Positions 46,436-58,721 of a stretch of DNA of 64,000 nucleotides are shown piece after piece. The translations under genes were made by a program, and so were the position numbers. A model generated the notes under the pieces. It saw nothing but the letters and a program-made list of their open reading frames with translations, ran no database searches and was not told the DNA's origin. Within the stretch, counting starts at the first letter, position 1, and each line of letters begins with the position of its first letter. Source of the DNA: Rotaria socialis (Eukaryota > Rotifera > Eurotatoria > Philodinida > Philodinidae); contig CAJNYU010003387.1 of the NCBI GenBank assembly GCA_905331475.1, forward strand, positions 1-64,000, read 5' to 3'.

Positions 46436-46893
46436 AGGTGCCGCTAAAGCAGAATTGGAGTAAATTTTGTTTCTCGCTTATTTATATATGGTTTGATAGA
46501 GTTTGAAAAGATGATCAAGAATATATACTTTTTATTTCTATTTAGTTACTGTCTGGCTGAGAAAATCTTAAGAAATGAGAACACCTGAGAAAAACATATT
46601 TTTATGTTAAATTTTGTTTTTCTTACAAAAATTGCCAAATTTTTATTTCAGCTCTTTTCTGAGTATTGCCAAAGTACTATATTCTGNAAATTTGGTAGTT
46701 TTTGTAAAAAATTTAAATTTAACATAAAAACAGCATTTTTTCAGTCGTTCTTGTTTTTGAAGATTTTCTCAGCCAAAAAAAGATGAAATCGAAATAAAAA
46801 GTACATATTCTTGATCAAATTTTCAAGCTCTATCAAACCATATATAAATAAACGAGAAACAAAATTTACTCCAATTCTGCTTTAGCGGCACCT
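46436..46893. mobile_element. 458-bp long-TIR foldback element
   Basis: Termini AGGTGCCGCTAAAGCAGAAT on both strands, continuing as arms of about 190 bp with few mismatches (TGGAGTAAATTTTGTTTCTC, ATATATGGTTTGATAGAG). Inner arms share TTTTTATGTTAAATTT. One N at 46687 near the apex suggests the hairpin hindered sequencing. No clear target-site duplication and no open frame, so the superfamily is undetermined. Confidence 0.8.
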
Positions 46894-47782
46894 CAACTTT
46901 GTTTTTGTTTAATCGATATCAAGCAATCATAAAAGTAGGTTTTTATATGATTCAAGTAAAAATATATGATCTATAAAGTATCATCTTGTTTCATTGTTTT
47001 TTTGGTAATTATGCGCTTGTCGTACAAATAGTATTCGAAGTAGTGGCATACATAACTTTGTTAATTATTAAAAACTAATATATCTCGGTTGAATTGCACA
47101 CTTAATGGGAAAACACAAAATAATATCATGAAATTCTTTTGGAATACATCGAATCTTCAATAATATTCTTATTTTCTGTTCTAATTTTATTATAAATTCA
47201 ATTACTTATCTTGACAACAAAAAATATTTGTTGTTATCAAGTGAATGAATTCGAATAGAATGAAATTTTCTTTTGAAGAAGAAATTTTTAGTAATTTTAT
47301 CTATTACCTAAATATCATATAATAATTTAACATCGTATGTGGTAATTATTCTTGTTGAATGAATCCTGTTCAAGCTATTAAAAACGAATCTTTGACTTTC
47401 GCGATCGTAAAATATCATCGTAATTGGTTCATTCTTTTTATATTCTTAATCATCCACATAGACGTTGTTCTTATAATAGTGCTCATGGTTTTCTTTTTCT
47501 ATGGCATTTTTTCTTGATGTAATATTAGTATTTTTCACATCACTACTCAATCATTATTTTTAATTCTTAGCATTTCTATTTTACTTCAAAGAATGATTAT
47601 GCGACTGAAAATATTCAACAGTTGACATATTCTATCACATTGATCGATTCTTTTTGAAAAATCTGTATATAATTTTTGCATCTCTCTACCAAAGCATTAG
47701 CCTTCCCTAGGCGAACATTTTTTTCAAATTCTTGATCTGTGCAGACCTTAGATTTGTCCATACCACATGACTTTCTTGCTGG

Positions 47783-47831
47783 CTGTGAGTGTGAGCATGA
47801 TGAGAAGATCTACACTCACACTCACACTCTT
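47783..47831. repeat. Telomere-motif foldback
   Basis: GCTGTGAGTGTGAGCATGAT and ACACTCACACTCACACTC around an AGAAGATCT loop. Variant unit GAGTGT rather than GGGTGT. Confidence 0.65.
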
Positions 47832-48400
47832 ACTTAAGGAAATCATTGAAAAATGGCTTTAAGTAATTTGAAATTATCTTATCTTGTAGAGCTAATTGAG
47901 CTGAACAATTTGGTATGTTGTTTTTTCAAAAAAAGCCTAAAAATAACTGCACTAGGGCTAAAATACCGAAAAACCTAAGGTATTTTTAATAAAAAAACAG
48001 TTTTAGTATTTTCGCTATAAAAAGTTTTTTATTTATGAATTTTAACTTTATTTTATACAAAAATGATCAGCAAAACATGCTCTACAAAACTAGATGAAAA
48101 TAAAAAAGATTTGGATATTTTGTGTTCTTTTGGTTGAAATCCCATGAAACAGCCCAGCAAACCAAATAAGGTGACTCAGCATTACCTCATTGCTACTACG
48201 TCACTTCCCATTCCCACCATATACCTATTCTTGCAACATAGCTAAATGACGTTGTGCAAACTATTTGCGTATAGTCATACAATATATTTTGTGATTAGTG
48301 TGCACAACACGCTATTTGAATATGATCATGTACGAAAATTGTTCATACATCCGACATTAATATTACTAAAGATCTTTATTCGCTATTTAAACACCTAAAT

Positions 48401-49604
48401 ATGACAGACATTGACTTACTTGAAACAGTCCAACGTTCACTAATAGTATGTTTATTCAATTGAAAAATTCTATATTAAAATTTTCTTTAAGAGTGGTTCA
48501 CTAGCGGGATGTACAGTTGATTTGTTACTATATCCGATCGATACAGTAAAAACTCGACTTCAACAAAAAGCCAATTTTCATAGAAGGTTTCTATTTTCAT
48601 CATTATATTCCGGTGTTGGTTCTGCTATGATCGGCAGTGGTCCATCATCAGCAATATTTTTTCTTTCTTATAATTTAATAAAACAAACTGCAAATTCATC
48701 ATCTTCTAGTCAAGTTTCTATGATAGCTGCTGCTTTTGGAGAAACGGTATAGAAAGAAAAACATAGAATAATATTTAAATGTTGTCTATTTATAGTGTGC
48801 ATGTCTTGTACGTGTGCCCACTGCAGTTATTAAGCAACGTGCACAAGTTAATCGAAATTTACGTTTATCAACAATTGTTCGATCATGTCTTCGAGATGAA
48901 GTACGAATAATTTTCTTTTTCCAATCAATTCTAATTCAATGATTTGCTCTTTCCTTTTAAGGGTTTATCAGGTCTTTACAGAGGATATTTTGCAACTTTA
49001 GCAAGAGAAATTCCATTTTCAATGATTCAATATCCACTGTGGGAATTTTTTAAAGTTCGTTTAAATTTTTTTTTCTTTTGTTAGCTTTGATTGCGAAAAT
49101 TAAAAGTAGGAATATCAAAGCATAAAGCAAGCTTATCCAGTATCTCCATGGCAAGGAGCTTTATGCGGATCTATAGCCGGTGGAATAGCCGCATCAATTA
49201 CAACTCCATTAGGTAGATTGATTGAAGTGTGTTTTTCTCTTTCTAAATGTTTTCTTTTCAGATGTTGCTAAAGCTTGAATAATGCTCGCTCATGTAACTA
49301 TTCGATAGAATATTTAAGCAGCACTATTTTATTTTTATTTTCTTAGCATTCTCATCCTGATGCTAGTTCTCATTTCTTACAAGTCATTATAAATATTCTC
49401 AAAACTGAAGGTTTCTCAGCGTAAGTTATCTTTAAATACACTAACAGAATACAAAAGAAAAACATTTTTGCTAACTTTAGTTTATATTGTGGTGTTGTTC
49501 CTCGCACTACGTGGATTTCCATTGGTGGTTTTGTTTATTTCGGTGCTTTCGAATTTGTGACATCATCGTTTTTTTGTAACAAAAGTATTGTTAGCCAGTA
49601 CTGA
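48401..49604 (+). pseudogene. SLC25A26: Mitochondrial S-adenosylmethionine carrier (SLC25A26-like) with one nonsense codon
   Basis: Eight exons: 48401-48445, 48492-48746, 48796-48900, 48962-49054, 49110-49212, 49262-49293, 49347-49420, 49481-49604. Family: inner-membrane exchanger importing SAM into mitochondria. The three carrier signatures are present: YPIDTVKTRLQQ, RVPTAVIKQRAQ and PLDVAKA-stop-IMLAH. The last contains TGA at 49276-49278, where a CGA Arg codon is expected. Repeat content ([50 protein letters not shown]) closely follows SAM carriers. Everything downstream stays in frame to a normal TGA, so the lesion is a single C-to-T change: a recent null allele, a silenced paralogue, or an error. 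Truncation would remove the last two transmembrane helices. Confidence 0.88.
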
Positions 49605-50031
49605 CTATAAGTGTGCCGTGGTCAGCGACATCTAGTTGTTTTGTTCTCACTCTGTTTATTTGAGTTATGAATCATTATTTTGGATTATTCCTTTTTTTTC
49701 ATGCGTCATAAGCAACATTTGAGAAGACATTCATTTTCTTTCAATTTAAAACACAAGTACAGTAATGGCAGCTGCAGCTGTTCTTAGAAATGAACTGAGG
49801 ACGCGGGCGTGTAGGTATGATGGGAAAAGGAAGAAAGGGAAAATATTGAAAGGGAAAAATGACGAAAATAAAATGAATACACATACAGATGGATAGAAAT
49901 GCTGAAAACGAGAGTATATTGAAGTGCAAATCTCCTTCACCCTCAATTCAATCTTCCATGCTCATGTTCATCCCATATTCTTGTTTTCGACATTTTTCCT
50001 TTCTTCATTTTCCCATCCATTCGGCGTGTAT

Positions 50032-50082
50032 GTGGGTGTGCATTTGAGCTGACTAAAATGTTCCGATACACGCACACCCTAT
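50032..50082. repeat. Telomere-motif foldback (degenerate)
   Basis: TATGTGGGTGTGCAT and GATACACGCACACCC around an AT-rich loop. Confidence 0.55.
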
Positions 50083-51482
50083 TACAATTAGATCATTATT
50101 TACTTTGAGTAGTTACTCCGATATTGTAATGAAAGGATGTATGAACTTTTATTTTTGAGGAAAATTCAGTTTGATTTATTGAATTTTTATATCATCAATC
50201 GAATCCAGTGACGTATACTATCGATAGCATCAAGTTTGAATGAGAAACGAAGTATGTGTTGAACTTATTCTATCGTGTCGGTAATCAATAGGACGTGTAA
50301 TTTTATTTACTCCCTGGAATTCACTTGGATAATTGAGATCGGTTTCTTATCGAATGATCACTGCTTCTATAAAATTTATATTGTAATACAAAGAACGAAA
50401 ATGTACAGTTGGAAGACATATTTTCTACAGTGAAATAGCCTTTCGATTCATTGGCAAGAGGGAACATTTTATATTAGAGAAAGAAGTCAAAATAGTTTCT
50501 CATATGAATTCTGAATGTTTACTTGGAAAACAGCTAGTTGCTAGCTTCTTTTGACATTATTATTATTATCTTTTATTTAGTCATATCCTTTTACTCAGCT
50601 ATTACTATTTTTATATACTAGATTCTTTATAAGTATCTAGTACGTCAGTGTCAGTGTAGGACCGAGTGAACCAATTCTCAATGAGCGTTATTTGTTTTTT
50701 TGTTTTATTGTAGTATATGTCATTTTAATTTGTCGTGAGTCTCTTACTAAAAAAACAAAAAATCTGTTGTAACATTTTATAGTAAAATATAGTTTTTCTT
50801 ACGAATGATTTCTAGATAAGAACTGAAGCTCTTACCATCAACAGACCGTATAGTTAGACATGAAGAGTATTTCGACAATCCGATTGGAATTTACTACCTG
50901 GATTTCTTTTTAAAAAAAACTGGCCAATACCTATCGGATGTGTACTATTCAATTATGATAGAATCCAATGTTCAACTGTGACTACCCTTTCGTAATGGTG
51001 TAAGCGTGTGCGTAGACCTTTGATTCACACCTTCAACGCCACATCCGCATTTTTGTATTGATCAATTAGGATTGTTAAATAAAGAATTAACATAAAGTAA
51101 ATTAAGTGTATAGCGCTATAAAAAAAGCAATGATTTTGTCTAAGTATTACTTTGTTTTTTTCTGAAACTAATCATACATAGTTTCTTAAAACGGAACCAA
51201 AGCAATGTTGCCCTATCATTCCTTTTTTTCGAGAATGTGGCTCCTGGAATCTGTCATTGTGTTTATCACCGATGAGTTACAGTCCCAAAAATACACAACA
51301 TAATTGTTATTTTCTGTTTTCAGGAGACTATGTAGCTACGACAGTTTGAAAAAAATAAAGTAATGCTGAATGAGTGCTATACTTTGACTTAAATTAATTC
51401 TAATGTACATAAATATAATAAGAAATTAATAAAACAAAAGCAGAATACAATGAGCAAGACCCATGTGTATCTAAGTAATGTT

Positions 51483-51550
51483 GGGTGTGGGTGTGGTGTG
51501 ACTCTCGGAGCTGATCTCCTCATCATATCCAGACCCACACTCACATCCAT
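51483..51550. repeat. Telomere-motif foldback
   Basis: GGGTGTGGGTGTGGTGTGAC on the left and CAGACCCACACTCACATCC on the right, with a second small stem (GGAGCTGATCTCC) at the apex. Confidence 0.65.
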
Positions 51551-52268
51551 ACCGACAAAGTTCAAGGATAAAACTATTGTCATTGGTTCTAACAAGAGTT
51601 GATAGTTACAACTTTGTTTGAAAGTTATAACAGCTTCAAAGTTCAATCGATTTACTTTATAAAACGTCCGTAGATATTTAATTCGGAACCATATACACGT
51701 AACGCATATTCAAGAAAAATGATAGTAGCATTGGCGCTCCGTTCATAGATATAGATGTTAACATAGACAATCTTAATGATGCACAACCAAGAATATATCG
51801 TTGTACTCGTAGCCGAGAAGGAAATAAGAGAAAACATAATTTGTCGACGAATTCATAAGAATACGCCAGGGAATAATCTATGAATGATTAGGTGTCGAAG
51901 AAAAAAAACAATGAAACACATGCGTTTTTATTTATTGTATGGAAGATATCAATTACATGAAGATGTTTACTATGTCAGCTTAATTAATGCTTGTCAAAGA
52001 ATAAAAAACTAATAAAATTAAAATGGTTGATAGTTATAACTCAACTAACTTTTTCGACCAAAAAGTTGATCAGTCATAACTAGTCCAGTTTTAACTCCAA
52101 CAGTGATCAAAATACGGGAAAAGTTCGACCGATCAAGGTGAAACTTATAGGAATGACTACTGACTATGAGCCCTATAATTGCTGAAAGTTTCAAGTGACA
52201 CTGCCTATGTTTTCTAACTGGGCCGATATGAACGTAAAACGTTCCTGGTCGTTTAGAATATAACTGAA

Positions 52269-53563
52269 ATGAAATTTCAAGAAAAAGGACAACCGCGTTC
52301 TATTGTATCCAATTTCGCTGGTAGTATGAAGGTATTCATATTTAAATAAGAAAAGTTTTATTTAAAATGCTTCGTTTTTCTTTTAATATTATCCATTAAC
52401 AAAATGTATAACAGGTGAATATGAAACGGATAAATTTCGTCCTGATTTACAGCTAGAATATTTATCAGAAGAACTTATTAAAAAATGTGAAACGTCTGAA
52501 ATTATTCTTGAACTTCATTTACGAATACCAACAAAAATTAAAGTAACAAATAATTCAATTGATTTAAATTTAAAAATTTTATTTTCTCTAAATTTATGTA
52601 GTTTGAATTTCGAAAGTAAAATAAATATTTCGCTTTTTTTTGTGTTACTTTTCAATTCCACTCCTCATTACTATATGTTGATCCAATACATCCCAATATG
52701 AATACACTTTATATTGAATTAGTTAACGATTCAGCACAACTTGGAGGTTTAATGTATGAGTTATATGATTATTGCAACGATCGTATTATAGTATTATAAT
52801 ATTAATTTCCAATAAAAAAATAATTTCTTCTATGTGATCTTCTTTAGTTAAGTATTTCTGGATTTAATTATAAAATAAGTTAGAAGTACAACAATTTGAA
52901 ATCATTAAAGAAAAAGTAATTGAATTAATTTGAAAAATATCTATCGCGACGGATATTCAATTTATTGAAGTATTTTTATAGGTTACAGAATCGTTAAACT
53001 TTTTTCATCGTTCTGCTCCTTTGAAATGGCAAAATTTGGTAGGAATAATAATGAGTTACTTAGTTTTATTGATGGTAAATTTTAAAAGAAAATTTTAAGT
53101 CAATAAAATGAATTTCGCTTTATTCTTTGCAATGTATTAAAATTCATGATGTCGAATCGTTTATTCCTCGTATATTCAATGGCTTTTATATCGATTCATT
53201 AACCTATGAAAATCGAACACAAAATGTCCGAATCATTTTTTTCTCTCTGCATTCATCCAATCTATCACTGTACGCGTTTTATTAGAAAAGAATATGATCA
53301 CATTCTCCGACAACGAAATTCATCGAATAAAAAGTCTAATATGGACTCCAATTCATCTCATTTTAAATTCAAGAAATAAATTTCAATCGAATCGTCGACA
53401 GTTAGCAGCAACATTGAGTAATCAATATCATCTTCCTAATCGACATGTATTTATGAAACGTACAATGGCACATCTTCATGAAAAAAGTAATTTATTACAT
53501 GAACGATTAACTGATAAGAAAAAAATCGATTATGTTAAAGAACATCAACATGAATTAAAATAA
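52269..53563 (+). pseudogene. Insulysin-like M16 metallopeptidase, C-terminal part only
   Basis: Exon 1 starts MKFQEKGQPRSIVSNFAG (52269-52331), matching the family block F-x-D/E-K-x-x-P-R...S-x-x-AG. Then, from 52415, come KFRPDLQLEYLSEELIKKC and ILELHLRIPTKIKVTNN; then FQFHSSLLYVDPIHPNMNTL and YIELVNDSAQ followed by GGLMYELYD; then SLQCIKIHDVESFIPRIFNG and FYIDSLTYEN; then NMITFSDNEIHRIKSL to the end. The order agrees with the second half of insulin-degrading enzyme, but several blocks are missing or out of frame. The zinc-binding HxxEH half is absent from the upstream DNA. A non-catalytic decaying remnant, convergent with ECH1. Confidence 0.65.
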
Positions 53564-53656
53564 GCTATTCAACGTCATCTGGAGTATTCTACAACATTGT
53601 ATGCATAAAAGAAAATGTTCTATTTTTAATAATCTTCAAGCCCAATTTCACTTGGT

Positions 53657-55527
53657 TCATAGTTTACTTTTTTCCTTCGATACCGATGTTGCCATAAGAC
53701 CTTTCACGATATCTTCCGACAATAACATAGCACTATTCCATGTACGCTATATAAATAATAAATAGGAGACTTATTAGATAAAGAAAATTTTAATTATTAA
53801 CATACCACAAAAGTAAAATTATCATCTACAGTATGATCACGTGCATAATTTAAGTTGATTTTTGAACCTTGTACAGCTATAGGACTCTTATGAGCAATAA
53901 CATTTGCTAAAGATATAGCTGCATCGAGTAAAGCTTCACGAGTATCAAATACATGGCTAGGAATAATAAAACAATATCCATTTTTTATCATTCGATTCAA
54001 GATAGAGCAGTTCAGGAAATAATTTATTATTTCAGTTAATTTGTGATATGCGAGAATATTTCTTAAGGTACGGACGATGAAGGAAATACTAACAGTTCTT
54101 CTCGAGATGATCTTTGACTCTTATAAAAATATTTAAGCATCCGAATGTCGAGTCTTCTATAAACGAAAGTCTGATTAGATCAAATATTAGCCTCTTTCTT
54201 CGGGAAAATTAAAATACACGGAACTGAACTCATGAATTACGGCAGCATTAGATATGACAATTTTTACAGATTACCCTAGCATATTTTGTGTTTTATATAG
54301 ACGAAGTGTGTAAGAATGTGTGAAGATGAGGGTAGATGGTGTACTTTTTATCATAACTGTGTGTGATATAAAAATGACTGGAATCTTAATTACTTTTATA
54401 AATGGCAATTAACTGATTTGCCTGAGTTGATCCTGTTGATTTTGTCGTTTTATTAGAAAACTTTCAAGAAATCACAACCGTCGAACTCTTTATCTTGTCC
54501 CTACAAGCCGTCAGCGAACGTGGTGATAGAAGCTACAGTATTCATAGATTGCACGAAACCTCGATGAACAAGCCACTATTCAGTTTTGAATGGTTTATAA
54601 AAATCTAATCAACAGTCTGTGTTCTATAGTTTTGTAAAATTCGGCAACACTATGGCTTTCCTAAAGCATTGTTTCGAAAGATTCATGAAATACTTTGTCA
54701 TCTGAGATATTCATTACGATGTTTACCTAATAAGTCCAATTTGTTGCGCTTCGTTGGTATCAAATGTTCGTGATGTAAAAACAAGTTCATGGAAGAGACT
54801 ATGATCGGTAATTAATTTAGGCAAAATTTGGAGAGTACCGATATCAGCTGCTAAACCTATGTCGACTTCCTAAACGTACAAACATATATATTCGATATTT
54901 AATCTATGCAAATTCTAATACCTTAATAGAAAATATCGTATCACGTGCACTGTAACGAATATCACAACAGGCTGATAGATCAACACCGGCACCGATACAG
55001 TAACCATGAATAGCAGCTATTACTGGCTTTTCACACTAGAAATCAAAACTTTATATATAAACCAAAGGAGTTATGATTTTATTTGTTTACTTTATCAACT
55101 GCTCTTAAGCATTCTTGTGTTCGTTCTATCATACTTCGAACATGTAATGCTTTTCGTGCTATATCATCGATTTCAATAGATTCAGCAGCAGCAGCTGATA
55201 AATATTCGATATCAATACCTGAAAATATCTCAAAAAAAAAACAATTTTCACTAATAAAGTAAGAAAAAAATTTACCAGTACTAAATGCTCTACCAGAACC
55301 CGTCAATACTATAACCCGACATTCTTTTTCGATGTTTAATTGTTCGAAACATGTTTTCAACTCACTCAAAAAAAAGAATACCATTTTAGTCAGTATAAAA
55401 GAATATCTTACTCGAATAATTGTAGGTTCATAGCATTGAGTTTTGTCGGCCGATTTAACTCAACAAGAGTTACATGAGGTTTCGGTTGGCTTAATTTCAA
55501 TGTTTCATATCTAGGTAATGATGACAT
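53657..55527 (-). CDS. ECH1: Peroxisomal delta(3,5)-delta(2,4)-dienoyl-CoA isomerase (ECH1-like)
   Basis: Seven exons (right to left): 55412-55527, 55276-55364, 55091-55218, 54922-55035, 54727-54869, 53806-53956, 53657-53746, all in phase, 276 residues. Crotonase fold; isomerises dienoyl-CoA intermediates in beta-oxidation of odd-position unsaturated fatty acids. Visible: VELNRPTKLNAMN, the oxyanion-hole strand GSGRAFSTGIDIEYL, KPVIAAIHGYCIGAGVDLSA, the acidic pair region CDIRYSARDTIFSIKEVDIG with the catalytic Asp/Glu positions of ECH1, and ARDHTVDDNFTFV. It ends KSKL with terminal SKL, a peroxisomal targeting signal type 1. The first ATG used is the only in-frame one in that exon; a 5' exon cannot be excluded. 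Intron 5 is 769 bp against ~50 elsewhere. No lesion. Confidence 0.92.
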
Positions 55528-56023
55528 AGATCGAAAGATGGATCGAACCACTTGATGATCTAAAATGGTGCACAAAATATTAAGACACCTAGATATATTT
55601 TTTTATTTCTTTTTTAAAGATAAGAAAAAAATATATCTTTATATATGTAAGTGTTGACATGAGAATTTAGTTGAGTTTCGAATACTATATAGATAATTTT
55701 AAAAAACGAGCGATAAAAAAAGAAGAGAAGAGAAACTTTTTACAAAGAATATATAACAATGGTTATTGTGATTCCCTAAAATAAATATATACATAATCTG
55801 TTTTCGTTTCAGTAGTAAAAACAAGTTTTCAGTATCTTTGATTAATTTGAATACACTATCACATTGATAGTATGACTCTTGCGTTAATTGACGTTCGATG
55901 TTTTGCTCATGTCTCGATATTAAAAGAACGTCAATATAAAGAGGAATAGATTGTAATTATCATTCATTTTATACTATGGGAAAAATTACTCTTCTATTAT
56001 TTTCTAAGAGTTCAACCAGTAAA
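55528..56023. other. Upstream region of ECH1, no gene supported
   Basis: A 3' splice site immediately before ECH1 exon 1 suggests a non-coding or short 5' exon here. None could be fixed. Confidence 0.4.
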
Positions 56024-56546
56024 TAGTGTCCTGCACGGGTACTACTTTTTGTACCCAGACCCGACCCGGCTCACTTTTTTGACACCCGACACCCGACCGG
56101 CCTTCAAATAATAAGCAATTTTAATCTAAAATAAAAAAAAATATTTTAAATATTTTTTATTCTTCAATTCTTACGAGCTTGATCATATAATTTAATAAGC
56201 AAAGTAATATGCCACGCCAATTACAAATGAATTATTTCAGTGTTTAGCCCCGATTAGAAGAAAACGAAAACAATATGTTCGTCGCTTACGTAACTTATTC
56301 TTGTGCTTTGTACGTAGTTCACTAATGATTCATAGTTAAATTGTTTTGATAAGTTTCCTTTTTTAACCAATAACAATCTGGAAAGTGAAACATTTTAAAA
56401 ATGTTTAGATATCACTGATCGCCGGTTGGGTGCCGGGCACGCTAAAATTTTGTACCCGACCGGATATTTTTTTTCCACCCGGCACCCGACCCGGCAATTT
56501 CGTACCCGGATCCGGCGCCGGGTCGGGTCCGGGTTGCAGGACACCA
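56024..56546. mobile_element. 523-bp hAT-type MITE with GC-rich ends, 8-bp TSD
   Basis: TSD CCAGTAAA at 56016-56023 and 56547-56554. Termini TAGTGTCCTGCACGGGTAC and (reverse strand) TGGTGTCCTGCAACCCGG, then arrays of CCCGACCCGG/CCGGGTCGGG in both orientations. The interior is AT-rich and non-coding. The GC-rich ends contrast sharply with the AT-rich surroundings. Confidence 0.85.
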
Positions 56547-56554
56547 CCAGTAAA

Positions 56555-57315
56555 TATCATTGCTCGTTTTCGTAACAATACACGTTTTTAGAAATAAATT
56601 TGTAATTAGATTTTAATCGAAGAATTCAATCTGCACTTCATAAAGATCTATTGGAAATTATATCCCATTTATTTCACTATTTCTATGACAAATTTTTTCT
56701 CTTAATTTAGTGAAAACTAAAATTCATTTATTACGATTTCATATCATACTGATCAAAATACTCATCTAGGCCGATTTTGTTATTTAATAAAGTCAATTTC
56801 GTCTCGTTCAACAATCCCTGCTCAAAATCACTCCATATAAACCAAAGCCCATGTGAAAATGTTTTGCATTGTAAGCCATTCATAAGCTACTTAGAGTAGA
56901 TTCATCGATATTAAGCAACTTAAAATCGCTTAGAGATACTTTTTAACAGCGCTTCCAAGCGGGGTTTTGTAGTAAGTTGCTGAATTCAGCTTAGAAAGCG
57001 ATTTTATAAGCACCGTAAAGCACTGAGTACTTAAATTACGTGTAAGTGCTGTAGATTTTTCAATTTAAAGCAATTTTAATCGCTTTTACTCCAAAATACG
57101 TTAAACCGAAATAATTTGAACAAAATTAAGCGCTAATCCGTACTGATCTTACAGCTCTGTCAAAAAAATTGCAATCTTCTCTATATGAACTTATTTGAGT
57201 TGTAAGTTTCTGGAACTTACTTTCTTGTGCAGTTAATTATTTAGAACCAAAACTACACTCACTTCATAATCTCATCGAATAGCTAATAAGTGGCATCGAC
57301 TGATGAACTAGAACT
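56555..57315. other. Intergenic; GCTTA/TAAGC motif cluster at 56880-57100
   Basis: About ten AAGC/GCTT motifs, several as TTAAGC or GCTTAG in both orientations, suggest another small foldback element, but no ends could be defined. No gene. Confidence 0.4.
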
Positions 57316-57323
57316 GTAACACA

Positions 57324-57486
57324 TAAGGGTGTAACCAGAAAAAAATTGTAGGGGGGGGATAAGCCGTTGGTCAAAGCCATGGTAGGGGGGGCTAAACTTA
57401 TTTTTTCACAGGGTTTTATTTTTTCTAGGGGGGGGGCGAAGACCTCTGTAGGGGGGCGGGGGGGGGGGGGGGGGGGGGGGGGGGGN

Positions 57487-57545
<59 letters not shown>

Positions 57546-57571
57546 TGGGCCCCCCTCTGGTTACGCCCCTA
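57324..57571. mobile_element. hAT-type MITE with poly(G)/poly(C) core and assembly gap
   Basis: TSD GTAACACA at 57316-57323 and 57572-57579. Termini TAAGGGTGTAACCAGA and (reverse strand) TAGGGGCGTAACCAGA. The inside runs through G-rich blocks (GTAGGGGGGG) into a long G run, a single N at 57486, and a ~60-base C run. The G:C arms are inverted copies, and their true length is unknown because the assembly collapsed at the N. Confidence 0.8.
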
Positions 57572-57579
57572 GTAACACA

Positions 57580-58721
57580 TCTGAATAACATTAAATGAAA
57601 GTCATATTTTGTTTCTATGAAAGAAAATTATTATATTATAAACTTCAAATAATGTAATTAGGCGTCATCGGTATCCACTCAACATGTTCACTAAACAAAA
57701 ATATCTTTCTTTATTCGAAAATATTTTTATCATGCCAAAAGCTCTTATATCTCAATCGAAAATTCTGAAATAAAATTTACACAAGACACCGTGATTTGTT
57801 TTTGTTTAGTAGTCTTACATGATATTTCCTGCTTTCTTATGTATCACATTAATTATTCATTACTGAACAGCTAGTATTACCTTTTTCTTGACTAATTCCT
57901 TGCACTATTCTATTTTACTCTTTGATGAATTATTATTTGAAATTTGATTTGAATATCCAATAACATCTAATTGTACGTTCTTGGATTGGGAAAATGTACA
58001 TGAAGTTGTTTATCTGCATTTATATTTGAGTGGATTTCTCTTAATTGGATTTGAATTCTCCTAAGATAGAAGCTGTATGATCACAAGCTGAACTAGTTTT
58101 GTATTATATTGGATAGCAGCTCTCCTTGTTTACTCCACTGTAGTTCTTTATTCAGAGTCGCCAAAAGTTTTCTCCAGATATCTTCTTTGAATTTTCTCAG
58201 GAAATCTACTTTTCGAAAGTAAAATTCTTTTTTTAAAATATAACGTATTTTTTGGCTTCAAAAATCTGCGTAAACACTGAATGCAATAAATTTTACTAAA
58301 AAGATAACAATTTGAATTTTACTTCAGCAATAAAGTATTTGAAAAAAAATTAAATGTTTTTCTATAGAATATTGCACTCGTAAAATAATTTTAACAGGGT
58401 AGAATGAAAAATCATTTCTAAGTATTATGAAAAGTGAGTTAAATATTATGCAATTAAATTCTTAGTTGAAGATTAAGTGAGCATTTTTCATATGAGTTCA
58501 TAGCGAATATTTGGTCGAATGGTGCATACATCTGACTCTGTATATCTAACAAATAGAACAATAGTCCGAATTCATGCTACAGCATTCAAAAAGTTAATTT
58601 TCTGAGCAACTCTAATAATCAAAGTAAGTCAAAAATAACACGAATATAAGAAAAACGAAACGATCGATGCTGTTTCTGTGATAATCGTACTAGTTTGATA
58701 ATTTGAGGCTAGTAATCTTAG
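57580..58721. other. Intergenic, no gene supported
   Basis: AT-rich, nothing recognised. Confidence 0.5.

Larger units (their letters stand above)
45827..48400. other. Intergenic between divergent MEK and SAM-carrier genes
   Basis: Promoters of both genes must lie here. The recognised contents are the foldback 46436-46893 and the telomere-motif hairpin 47783-47831. No gene supported. Confidence 0.5.
49605..52268. other. Intergenic, no gene supported; three telomere-motif foldbacks
   Basis: Foldbacks lie at 50032-50082, about 51001-51052 (degenerate) and 51483-51550. Nothing else was recognised. Confidence 0.5.

Noticed and set aside
57367..57591. Poly-Gly/poly-Pro open frames on both strands
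   Set aside because: They arise from G and C homopolymers with an N inside a MITE with TSDs.
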